The translations under genes were made by a program, and so were the position numbers. Below the pieces are notes generated by a model. The model ran no database searches. It was not told the origin of the DNA and saw nothing but the letters and a program-made list of their open reading frames with translations. Positions 1 to 6,147 of a stretch of 12,538 nt of DNA are shown here, piece after piece. Source of the DNA: an uncultured Dechloromonas sp. (GTDB taxonomy: Bacteria; Pseudomonadota; Gammaproteobacteria; Burkholderiales; Rhodocyclaceae); assembly GCA_946477505.1 (NCBI GenBank), contig CAMKYP010000072.1, positions 1-12,538 on the forward strand. Direction: 5' to 3'. How positions within the stretch are numbered: the first letter of the stretch is position 1; each line of letters begins with the position of its first letter.

Positions 1-162
1 GGGTTTTACTACGCCAACCCGGAGGGTTATTGGCTGTATCGGCGGCCTTTGCCCATCACCTCGAAACGATTCATCGATCTGTTCATCGGATGGAATTTAC
101 CGGGTGCAAAGTATGGCCGGGCGAAGTACACCTCGTCTTTTCGCCTAAAAACCAAGCTGTGA
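1..162 (+). CDS. 3' end of an unrecognised protein gene (5' end outside window)
   Basis: Frame 1 is open from the first base to a TGA at 160-162, giving 53 residues. The peptide is rich in aromatic and basic residues (it contains YWLYRRPLP, then FIDLFIGWNLPG, and ends KTKL). The FIDLFIGWNLPG stretch could be a short amphipathic or membrane-associated segment, but I do not recognise the family and assign no function. Eighteen of its 53 sense codons end in A or T, including TTA, CTA, CGA and GGA, which is markedly less G/C-biased than the genes that follow. This may mean different ancestry, such as an accessory or transferred gene, although a 53-codon sample is small. It converges with the minus-strand YkgJ-like gene 111 bp downstream. 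It could also be a chance open frame: the only support is the plausible peptide, the open edge and the hairpin at the stop. Confidence 0.5.
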   Translation, partial: GFYYANPEGYWLYRRPLPITSKRFIDLFIGWNLPGAKYGRAKYTSSFRLKTKL

Positions 163-171
163 AACACAGCT
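155..171 (+). terminator. Perfect hairpin across the stop codon of the partial gene; possible weak terminator
   Basis: AGCTGTG (155-161), loop AAA, CACAGCT (165-171): a perfect 7-bp inverted repeat that includes the TGA stop at 160-162. No T-run follows on either strand, so a classical intrinsic terminator is not supported. It could slow exonuclease decay, act as a weak bidirectional transcription stop between the convergent genes, or bind a protein. The rest of 163-273 shows no open frame with gene-like features. Confidence 0.4.
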
Positions 172-273
172 GAACACCATGCACCGCGGTTTGCCCCCCT
201 GATCGCTCCGCCCCCCGACAAGCACTGGTTCCCGTCTCAAATTGCAGCCTTGCCGCCACAAATTAGGCGCGAC

Positions 274-588
274 CTACAGCGGCGGCAACCCGCAACGCTG
301 CCGCGCCCGGTTGCAGGCGGCGTGCTCGACATCGAATTCCCGGCACGGTGACGGCCGGGCGTCGTAGAGGGTGCAACTGACCGCCACGCCGACCTCGCCG
401 GCGAGCGCGATGCAACGTGGGGGCGAATCGTCGGTGCCGTGCATGCGGACGATGCTGGCGGTGACGGGAACGGTCAGCGCCGTGGGGACGCCTTCGCCCC
501 AGGCGAAGGTGCCGCCGGACAGTTCGGCCGGGTGAAAATCGACGCGAAAGCTGGCGCAGCAGGCGCCGCAGCTTTGGCAAACGTTCAT
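274..588 (-). CDS. YkgJ-family cysteine-cluster protein (putative Zn/Fe-binding)
   Basis: This small cytoplasmic protein (104 aa) belongs by appearance to the YkgJ/UPF0153 family, whose members carry a putative zinc- or iron-chelating cysteine cluster; no reaction is established. The N-terminus shows CxxCxxCC (C4, C7, C10, C11). Further cysteines sit at C59, C72, C82, C92 and C99, with the YDARPSPCREFD stretch typical of the family (usual form: Y..RP..CR.F). There is no signal peptide or membrane segment. Its ATG overlaps the stop of the upstream methyltransferase gene by 4 nt (ATGA at 585-588 on the minus strand), which implies translational coupling as the last gene of the dusC operon. No strong Shine-Dalgarno precedes it, as expected for a coupled start. 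Placement behind two tRNA-modification genes hints at a role in RNA or metal handling, but that is inference. Confidence 0.85.
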   Translation of the reverse strand: MNVCQSCGACCASFRVDFHPAELSGGTFAWGEGVPTALTVPVTASIVRMHGTDDSPPRCIALAGEVGVAVSCTLYDARPSPCREFDVEHAACNRARQRCGLPPL

Positions 589-1250
589 GGCAGGCTCACC
601 CGGCAGCGCCAGAGTTCGTGGCCCGAAGCCAGGTATTTCTTCTCGAAGGGCGTAATCGGGTCGTCAGTGTGCCAAGGCTCAGCAGCCACCGCCTGACCGC
701 TGAGCAGGGTCAGCGCCCGCGCCATTTCCTCGATGTAGATGCGCCAGTTGCTGCGGCATTCGAGTTCGCCGCCAAGCTGCCGCCACACGGGAAACACGGC
801 GTGCCCGTGCCAGCGCCGGGCGAGATGGCCGATCTTCGGCCAAGGGTTGGGATAGAGGTTGTAGTGGCGGGCGAGACGCACGCCGTGCTCGGCGAGCAAG
901 CGCCAGAAATCGACCAGATCGGCACGGATCAAGCAGGCATTGGCCGGCAGCTCCATAGGCTTGCCGCGGCCGATGCGGTCGCTGGACTGGTCGACACCGA
1001 GCACGAAGTGGTCGGAAAAGGCTTCGGCGATGCGCAGGGTGCTCCAGCCGACACCGCAGCCGGCGTCGAGAATGAGCGGCGCTGTTGGCTTCCAGGCATC
1101 GCGGGCGGCCATGGCCTGGGCGAAGGCGTCGCGGTTGTAGTCGAGGATGGGCTTGCGGAAGGGGTGCGCCAGATGGCGGCGGACCAGCCCGTCGAGATCG
1201 TCGTGCGGGCCGCTCTGGGCGCTGCTGATGAAGCGGGAGTTGCCTTCCAT
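585..1250 (-). CDS. TrmB-like SAM-dependent methyltransferase (tRNA m7G46 methyltransferase family)
   Basis: This 221-aa Rossmann-fold methyltransferase resembles TrmB, which methylates G46 of tRNA at N7. The SAM-binding motif I is DAGCGVGW at residues 62-69, with an acidic residue after strand 2 (D87 in GVDQS). The TrmB signature appears as PNPWPK at 134-139 followed by a His/Arg-rich stretch (GHLARRWHGH). The family's C-terminal T-x-FE element is visible as ITPFEKKYLASGHELW (199-214). It departs from standard TrmB: motif I is usually E-[IV]-G-x-G-x-G, and the usual DPWPKxRHxKRR block is altered. The tRNA target is therefore uncertain and it may be a paralogue. A GAGG that overlaps the dusC stop codon lies 8 nt before the ATG, and the gap to dusC is only 10 nt, so the two genes are co-transcribed. 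Confidence 0.8.
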   Translation of the reverse strand: MEGNSRFISSAQSGPHDDLDGLVRRHLAHPFRKPILDYNRDAFAQAMAARDAWKPTAPLILDAGCGVGWSTLRIAEAFSDHFVLGVDQSSDRIGRGKPMELPANACLIRADLVDFWRLLAEHGVRLARHYNLYPNPWPKIGHLARRWHGHAVFPVWRQLGGELECRSNWRIYIEEMARALTLLSGQAVAAEPWHTDDPITPFEKKYLASGHELWRCRVSLP

Positions 1251-1260
1251 GGCCCTTGCC

Positions 1261-2232
1261 TCAGGCGGCGAGCAGGAGCTTGTCGGGCATGGCGTCGAGG
1301 ATGCCAGCCTCGATCAACAGGCGGTCGATATCCTCGGCGGCCTTGACCGGGCGCAGCTGCTGGTAGAGCGCCTCCGCTTGCGGGTAATGGCGGCGCAGCA
1401 GCAGCAGCCACTGCTTGAGGCGGCCGCCGGCATGCACCGGCAGCACCCGCTCGCGCACGCCGCGCCAGTAGGTGGCGACCGAGGGCACGAGTTCTTCCCA
1501 GCCGCCGGTTTCCTCGCCCCGCACCTTGCGCGGCAGCAACGGATCGGCGAGCGCACCGCGGCCGATCATGACATCGGCGCAGCCCGATTCCATCTGGCAC
1601 TGGCGAAAATCGGCCACCGTCCACACCTCGCCATTGGCGATGATCGGAATATTGACCGCCGCGCGTACGCGGTCGATCTGCGTCCAGCGCGCCGGCGGCT
1701 TGTAGCCATCGACTTTGGTGCGGCCATGCACGATCAGTTCGTCGACGCCGCCGGCCTCGATGGCCTGGGCGCAATCGACGGCCAGGCTGCTGTCGGCGAT
1801 GCCGAGGCGCATCTTGGCGGTGAAGGGGATGTCGGCCGGCACCATCGCCCGCACGGCGCTGACGATGTCGTGCAGCAGTTGCGGCTCGCCAAGCAGCGCC
1901 GACCCACCGCGATGCCGGAAAACGGTAGGTGCCGGGCAGCCGAAATTGATATCGACGCCGGCCGGCCGGTGCTTGACCAAGCGCCGGGCATTGGCCGCCA
2001 TGAAATGCGGATCGGACCCGAGCAGCTGGACGCGCATCGGCGTGCCGGAGTCGGTCAGGCTGCCGTTGTGCAATTCGGGGCAGGTACGCAGGAAGGTGCG
2101 ATTAGGCAGCACGCTCTCGGTAACGCGGATGAATTCGCAGATGCCCCAATCGTAGCCACCAACGGCCGTGAGCACGTTCCGCATGAGCGGATCGGCAAGA
2201 CCTTCCATCGGGGCGAGAAGAATGCGGGACAT
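1261..2232 (-). CDS. dusC: tRNA-dihydrouridine(16) synthase DusC
   Basis: This flavin enzyme reduces uridine to dihydrouridine in the tRNA D-loop, using FMN and NADPH; in E. coli DusC acts on U16. The 323-aa product starts MSRILLAPMEG, the same position as the E. coli protein's LLAPMEG, which supports this start. Further TIM-barrel landmarks are VQLLG (68-72), NFGCPAPTV with catalytic Cys99, KMRLG (140-144), HGRT (169-172), IANGE (198-202) and the FMN-phosphate-binding GRGAL (224-228). The CPEL element at residues 51-54 and the LKQWLLLLRR helix near the C-terminus match the DusC subgroup better than DusA or DusB. Length is normal. It is the first gene of a three-gene minus-strand operon and shares its 50-bp upstream region with the divergent PIN gene. 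No strong Shine-Dalgarno is visible. Confidence 0.92.
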   Translation of the reverse strand: MSRILLAPMEGLADPLMRNVLTAVGGYDWGICEFIRVTESVLPNRTFLRTCPELHNGSLTDSGTPMRVQLLGSDPHFMAANARRLVKHRPAGVDINFGCPAPTVFRHRGGSALLGEPQLLHDIVSAVRAMVPADIPFTAKMRLGIADSSLAVDCAQAIEAGGVDELIVHGRTKVDGYKPPARWTQIDRVRAAVNIPIIANGEVWTVADFRQCQMESGCADVMIGRGALADPLLPRKVRGEETGGWEELVPSVATYWRGVRERVLPVHAGGRLKQWLLLLRRHYPQAEALYQQLRPVKAAEDIDRLLIEAGILDAMPDKLLLAA

Positions 2233-2266
2233 CGACGAACTTTCGGCAAGCGCTTGAAAAGGCGGC

Positions 2267-2276
2267 GATTATAATC
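2267..2276. promoter_or_regulatory. Palindromic bidirectional -10 box between dusC and the PIN gene
   Basis: GATTATAATC is a perfect palindrome, so a consensus TATAAT is read on the plus strand (2270-2275, towards the PIN gene) and also on the minus strand (2273 down to 2268, towards dusC). No convincing -35 box is present on either side; the TTGAAA at 2254-2259 is too close at 10 bp. Plus-strand initiation about 7 nt downstream would fall on or next to the A of the PIN start codon at 2283. Minus-strand initiation would leave a leader of roughly 28 nt before dusC. Promoter function is inferred from sequence only. Confidence 0.6.
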
Positions 2277-2282
2277 CAGCCC

Positions 2283-2750
2283 ATGCTGCGCATCGTCTTA
2301 GACACCAATGTCGTCCTCGATCTCTTCCACTGGGCCAACGTGGATGCCGTGCCGATCATGGCTGCCCTCGAAGCCGGCCGCATCACCTGCTTCGCCGACC
2401 GGCGCACGCTGGACGAGCTGCAACGCGTACTGACCTATCCCCAACTGAAGCTGACACCGGACATGATCAGCGAGCGCTATGCGCGCTACAGCGGTTTGGT
2501 GCAGGTCATTGCGGACGGCGAAGCCCCACCCTTGCCGCGCTGCAAAGACCGCGACGACCAGAAATTCCTCGAACTCGCCGCCCGCTGCGCTGCCGACATT
2601 CTGGTCAGCAAGGACAAGGCATTGCTCAAGCTGCGCGGACGGACCCGGCTCGCCTTCCAGATTCTCGGCCCAGCCGCAGCCTCGAAACGCCTCGGCGAAG
2701 TGGCCGGCAACGCACCACCCGGATTGCCGCGGGACACCCTGCCGGCCTGA
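2283..2750 (+). CDS. PIN-domain ribonuclease, putative toxin component (COG1569-like)
   Basis: This 155-aa protein has a PIN fold, the Mg2+-dependent single-strand RNase fold of VapC-type toxins. The acidic active-site set is complete: D7 in LDTNV, E45 in TLDEL, D89/D91/D92 in CKDRDDQKFLELA and D112 in SKDKALL. The RDDQKFLELA...ADILVSKDKALL block is typical of proteins annotated as PIN-family toxin component of a toxin-antitoxin system. The last 25 residues, after the PIN fold, are low in complexity and probably flexible. No Shine-Dalgarno precedes the ATG and a TATAAT lies 7 nt upstream, so translation may be leaderless. I see no antitoxin gene on either side: dusC diverges from it and the next 187 bp hold no convincing small ORF. 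It may be an orphan toxin or a housekeeping RNase; its RNA target cannot be read from sequence. Confidence 0.85.
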   Translation: MLRIVLDTNVVLDLFHWANVDAVPIMAALEAGRITCFADRRTLDELQRVLTYPQLKLTPDMISERYARYSGLVQVIADGEAPPLPRCKDRDDQKFLELAARCAADILVSKDKALLKLRGRTRLAFQILGPAAASKRLGEVAGNAPPGLPRDTLPA

Positions 2751-2863
2751 TACCTGGCGCCTGGGCCTGGTGCAAGCGCCGCAGCTCAGGGAACCCCATA
2801 AAACTCGTTGTCCGGCAAGGCGCCTCTGCGCGTCCTGAATATCTCACACCCCGCCTCTCGCCC

Positions 2864-2891
2864 TATGTTATTGTGCTACGCCAATAACATA
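2864..2891. promoter_or_regulatory. Perfect 10-bp inverted repeat upstream of the histidine kinase (operator candidate)
   Basis: TATGTTATTG (2864-2873) and CAATAACATA (2882-2891) are perfect reverse complements separated by 8 bp, centred 60 bp before the kinase start. The arms are AT-rich in a GC-rich genome and no T-run follows, so a binding site for a dimeric regulator fits better than a terminator. An extended -10-like sequence (TGTTATTGT, 2866-2874) lies within the left arm, so a bound repressor would block it. The rest of the 187-bp gap (2751-2937) holds no supported gene. Confidence 0.55.
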
Positions 2892-2937
2892 TTCAGCGTC
2901 GAGAACCCCTCGCCCATCCGGGGCTGATTCGTGGTCA

Positions 2938-5532
2938 ATGACGCCCCCAGCCGCCATGGAAACGAGACACGAACCGTCACCGCCTACGTCGCGCAGATAC
3001 TTGCCTTCCAGCCCGTCACTGATCGCCTTGGGACTGACCTTGGCACTGGCCGCCCTGCTCGGATACGACCTGCAGCAGTCTTATGCCCAGGCCCACGCCA
3101 ATACGCTGGCCAGTGCGGAAAACCAGGCCCGCCTGCTGGAAAAACAACTAGCGGCCAGCGTCAGAAAGATCGACGTGGTTCTGCGCGAAGCGGTGCACGA
3201 CTACGCACCGGTCGTCGCTGGCAACATCCTGCGAACGCGAGCGGAGGGAAACCGCGATTTGCTGAGGCGCGAAGCGGCACTCGAGGAAAGCCAGGCCAAC
3301 AGCCTGCGCATTCTCGATGCGCAAGGCACCGTCCTCTTCAGTGCGGGAAACGACGGGACGCTACCAAGATTCAATGTCGGCGACCTGGCCTATTTTCAGG
3401 TTCAGAAAAACGGCAGAAAGCTGCCCATGATCATTTCCGATCCCATTCTGTCCCGCTTCTCCGGTCAGTGGGTCATGACCTTCAGTCGGCGCATCAACCA
3501 TCCCGACGGCCGCTTTGCCGGCCTTGCACAAACCGCCGTTCGCACCGAGGTTTTCAAGAGCATCCTGAGCGAGGTCGACATTGGAAAGCGCGGGTCGATC
3601 ATGCTTGTTTCCGACAATAACCTTCTGGTTGCCCGCATTCCCGAGGTGGGCGAGCGGACCGGAAAAATACTGACATCCGATGAAACGCCGGTGGCCGGAA
3701 AGGATGGAGACGATCAAGGATCGTACATCGCCGTTTCCCCCATCGATTCCGTCAAACGCATACATCACTTCAGAAAACTGGGAGAATTGCCGCTCAGCCT
3801 TGACATCGGACTGGCGCTCGAAGACTTCCTGACACCTTGGAAACAGAAAGCAACCCTGTATGCCGTCAGCTGGCTGGCATTCGGCTTTGGTTTGCTCGCC
3901 ATGACCCGGCGCTTCAAGCAAAGAACCCGGGAAATCAACCATCTCAACCAGCGCTTGGCAGCCCAGATCGCGCAAGCGGAAGTCTCCAGCCAAGCCAAAA
4001 GCGAGTTCCTGGCCAGCATGAGCCACGAAATCCGCACGCCGCTCAATGCCATCATCGGCCTCACGCACCTGCTGCGCCGCGACAGGATCACGCCAGCGCA
4101 GTCCGAAAAGCTGGCGCGCATTGCCGGCGCCGCCGACCACTTGATGGCGGTGATCAACGATCTCCTCGACCTGTCGAAAATCGAGGCTGGCAAGCTGGAA
4201 TTGGAGCCGGCCAACTTTTCTCCGGAAGAAATGCTGCAGCACATCAGCAACGTGGTCGTCAAGCGCGTGCAGGCCAAGGGGCTTGAGCTGGTCATCGATA
4301 TCGGCGATCTGCCCCCCGTCCTGCACGGCGATGTCACGCGACTCGGGCAGGCCCTGCTCAACTTTCTCACCAATGCCGTCAAGTACACCGACAAGGGCTC
4401 GATCGTCCTGCGCGGCAAGATCGAGGATGAAGCGGACAACACGCTGCTGGTCCGCTTTGAGGTTCGGGATACCGGCTGCGGCATACCGGCCGAAGCCATG
4501 CCCGGACTCTTCAAGGCGTTTGAACAACCCGGCGCCACGGCACTCCGGCGGTTTGGCGGCAGCGGCCTGGGTCTGGCGATCACCCGCCACCTTGCCGGCT
4601 TGATGGGCGGCAAGACAGGCGCCACCAGCACGCCGGGCGAAGGCAGCACGTTCTGGATGACGGCCCGCCTGGGCAAGGCGCATCAGGAGCCACTTCCGCT
4701 CGAACCGGAACTGGCCGGGCGACGGGCGCTGGTTGCCGACGACCTGCAAATCACGCAGATGGTGCACACCCACCTGCTCACCCAGATCGGCCTGGCCCCT
4801 GAGGCAGTGGCCTCGGGCAAAGAGGCTATCGCGGCCATCCTGCAGGCGGATGCCGAGAACGATCCGTTTTCGATCCTGTTGCTTGACCTGCTGATGCCAG
4901 ACCAGAGCGGCATGGATACCTTGGCTGCAATTCAGAAGCTGAACCTGAAACGCCCGCCGGCATGCATTCTCGTCACCGCCTCGGGAGACAGCAGCATCGC
5001 CATGTCGGCACGCGCCGCAGGGTTTGCCGATGTGCTGGTCAAACCGATCAACAAGGCGATCCTGCAGAAAGCGATCATCCCGATTTTTTCCCGCGCGCCA
5101 CAGTCTGCCACCACGCCCGATGCCCGCCCCGACCTTCGCCTGCGCTGGGAATATGGCGGCACGAAAGTGCTGCTGGTCGAGGATGAACCCATCAACCAGA
5201 GCATCATCAACGAATTCCTCAGCGAGGCCGGCATGGCCGTCACCGTCGCCGACGACGGTGAAATCGCCGTCGCACTGGCGGAGGCACGGCATTTCGACCT
5301 GATACTCATGGATATCCAGATGCCCGTTCTGGATGGCCTGGCGGCTACCCGGAAAATTCGCGCGATCGGCGGCTACGGCGACGTCCCGATCATCGCCATG
5401 ACCGCCAACGCAGCAGCCGAAGATCGCAGCAAGTGCCTGCAAGCCGGCATGACCGATTTCATCGGCAAACCGGTCGAGCCGAACCTGCTGTTCACCACGC
5501 TCCTGAAGTGGCTGGCTCTGCAGAAGGCTTGA
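2938..5532 (+). CDS. Membrane-bound hybrid histidine kinase with Cache-like sensor and two receiver domains
   Basis: This 864-aa inner-membrane sensor autophosphorylates on histidine and passes the phosphate to its own receivers. In order it has a first membrane helix (about 25-43), a periplasmic region (about 46-300) resembling a double Cache/PDC sensor (GDLAYFQV and ISDPILSRFSGQW elements) and a second helix (about 305-322). A coiled linker follows, then HisKA with the phospho-acceptor H363 in MSHEIRTPLNAI. The ATPase domain has N479 in the N box, D511 in DTGCGIP, an F box at FEQP and GGSGLGL at 540-546. Receiver 1 has D601/D602, D650 and K702; receiver 2 has E748/D749, D792, T822 and K844. 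All key residues are present. There is no PAS domain and no Hpt domain, so the final phosphate acceptor must lie elsewhere. The ligand is unknown. The start is uncertain: no good Shine-Dalgarno precedes 2938, and an in-frame ATG at 2956 is an alternative. Confidence 0.92.
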   Translation: MTPPAAMETRHEPSPPTSRRYLPSSPSLIALGLTLALAALLGYDLQQSYAQAHANTLASAENQARLLEKQLAASVRKIDVVLREAVHDYAPVVAGNILRTRAEGNRDLLRREAALEESQANSLRILDAQGTVLFSAGNDGTLPRFNVGDLAYFQVQKNGRKLPMIISDPILSRFSGQWVMTFSRRINHPDGRFAGLAQTAVRTEVFKSILSEVDIGKRGSIMLVSDNNLLVARIPEVGERTGKILTSDETPVAGKDGDDQGSYIAVSPIDSVKRIHHFRKLGELPLSLDIGLALEDFLTPWKQKATLYAVSWLAFGFGLLAMTRRFKQRTREINHLNQRLAAQIAQAEVSSQAKSEFLASMSHEIRTPLNAIIGLTHLLRRDRITPAQSEKLARIAGAADHLMAVINDLLDLSKIEAGKLELEPANFSPEEMLQHISNVVVKRVQAKGLELVIDIGDLPPVLHGDVTRLGQALLNFLTNAVKYTDKGSIVLRGKIEDEADNTLLVRFEVRDTGCGIPAEAMPGLFKAFEQPGATALRRFGGSGLGLAITRHLAGLMGGKTGATSTPGEGSTFWMTARLGKAHQEPLPLEPELAGRRALVADDLQITQMVHTHLLTQIGLAPEAVASGKEAIAAILQADAENDPFSILLLDLLMPDQSGMDTLAAIQKLNLKRPPACILVTASGDSSIAMSARAAGFADVLVKPINKAILQKAIIPIFSRAPQSATTPDARPDLRLRWEYGGTKVLLVEDEPINQSIINEFLSEAGMAVTVADDGEIAVALAEARHFDLILMDIQMPVLDGLAATRKIRAIGGYGDVPIIAMTANAAAEDRSKCLQAGMTDFIGKPVEPNLLFTTLLKWLALQKA

Positions 5533-5604
5533 TCCGTCGACACCTCACGCTACGGACAAGCATCGACTCGGCGCGTTCCTTACGGAACAGCCGGCGGAAT
5601 CCAC

Positions 5605-5612
5605 TACAATCC
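5605..5612 (+). promoter_or_regulatory. Putative -10 box for the TlpA-like gene
   Basis: TACAAT at 5605-5610, followed by CC, ends 27 nt before the ATG at 5638. No clear -35 is seen at 16-18 bp. A small hairpin, GTTCC-TTAC-GGAAC (5575-5588), lies just upstream. The AGGA at 5629-5632, 5 nt before the ATG, serves as ribosome binding site. Confidence 0.4.
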
Positions 5613-5637
5613 GGCAATCTCCCATTGCAGGATTTCC

Positions 5638-6147
5638 ATGAAGCCGTTCATCCCTTTGCTGGTCGCCGCACTGACCATGTTCTCCCCCGCCCAGGCCAAA
5701 ACCCCGGGAGAGGTCGACGTCGGCAGTACCCTGCGCGACCTGCCGATGCAGGGGCTGAATGGACCGACAAAAAAGCCCTCGGACTTCAGGGGAAAACCGC
5801 TGATCATCAACGTCTGGGCCAGTTGGTGCGGTCCCTGCCGAACCGAGATGGGCTCGCTGGACCGACTGGCCAAGCGCTACGCCGAGCAATTCACGGTCAT
5901 CGGCATATCGACCGACGACTACCCGCAAAACGCCCGGATGTTCCTGCAAAAATCCGGAACATCGTTCCCGATGTTCATCGATGACAAACCCTGGCCGCTT
6001 GAGAACATGCTGGGCGCCAATCGCCTGCCGCTGACCGTTCTGGTCGACACCGACGGCAAGGTGCTCGGCAAGTATTACGGCGCCCATGAATGGGACAGCC
6101 GCGAGGCCGTCGAGGCCATCGCCAAGACCTTCAGGCTCAAGCTGTAG
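5638..6147 (+). CDS. TlpA/ResA-type periplasmic thiol-disulfide protein
   Basis: The 169-aa product has a signal peptide with a hydrophobic core (FIPLLVAALTMF) and a predicted cleavage after AQA at residue 20. The mature protein is a thioredoxin fold of the TlpA/ResA/AhpC-TSA group. The active site is WCGPC at residues 63-67 within NVWASWCGPCR, and the cis-proline loop is RLPLT (129-133). The VDTDGKVLGKYYGAHEW stretch near the end matches TlpA-family strands that follow the cis-Pro. Such proteins reduce periplasmic disulfides, for example in cytochrome c maturation, or act in oxidative stress; the substrate is not evident here. Its start has a good AGGA ribosome binding site. It lies 105 bp after the kinase gene with its own -10-like box, so it is probably a separate unit. 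Its last 11 bp overlap the end of yaaA on the other strand. Confidence 0.88.
   Translation: MKPFIPLLVAALTMFSPAQAKTPGEVDVGSTLRDLPMQGLNGPTKKPSDFRGKPLIINVWASWCGPCRTEMGSLDRLAKRYAEQFTVIGISTDDYPQNARMFLQKSGTSFPMFIDDKPWPLENMLGANRLPLTVLVDTDGKVLGKYYGAHEWDSREAVEAIAKTFRLKL

Noticed and set aside
1395..1411. CAG-rich triplet repeat
   Set aside because: It simply encodes the run of leucines in the LKQWLLLLRR helix of DusC on the minus strand, a conserved part of the protein.
1147..2274. A 375-codon plus-strand frame opposite dusC
   Set aside because: DusC on the minus strand has its catalytic Cys99 and FMN motifs; the plus-strand product is a shadow with no family features.
2626..2847. A 73-codon minus-strand frame considered as antitoxin for the PIN protein
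   Set aside because: It overlaps the PIN gene in antisense, is Arg/Pro-rich without a DNA-binding fold, and has no ribosome binding site; true antitoxins of this class are normally in the same orientation and adjacent.
2906..2923. CCCC...GGGG pairing before the kinase start as a possible terminator or RNA switch
   Set aside because: Only 4 bp pair around a 10-nt loop and no T-run follows; too weak to support a structure.
3361..5442. A 693-codon open frame antisense to the histidine kinase
   Set aside because: The plus strand carries every kinase and receiver motif in order. The antisense product has no coherent domain and is explained by codon bias.
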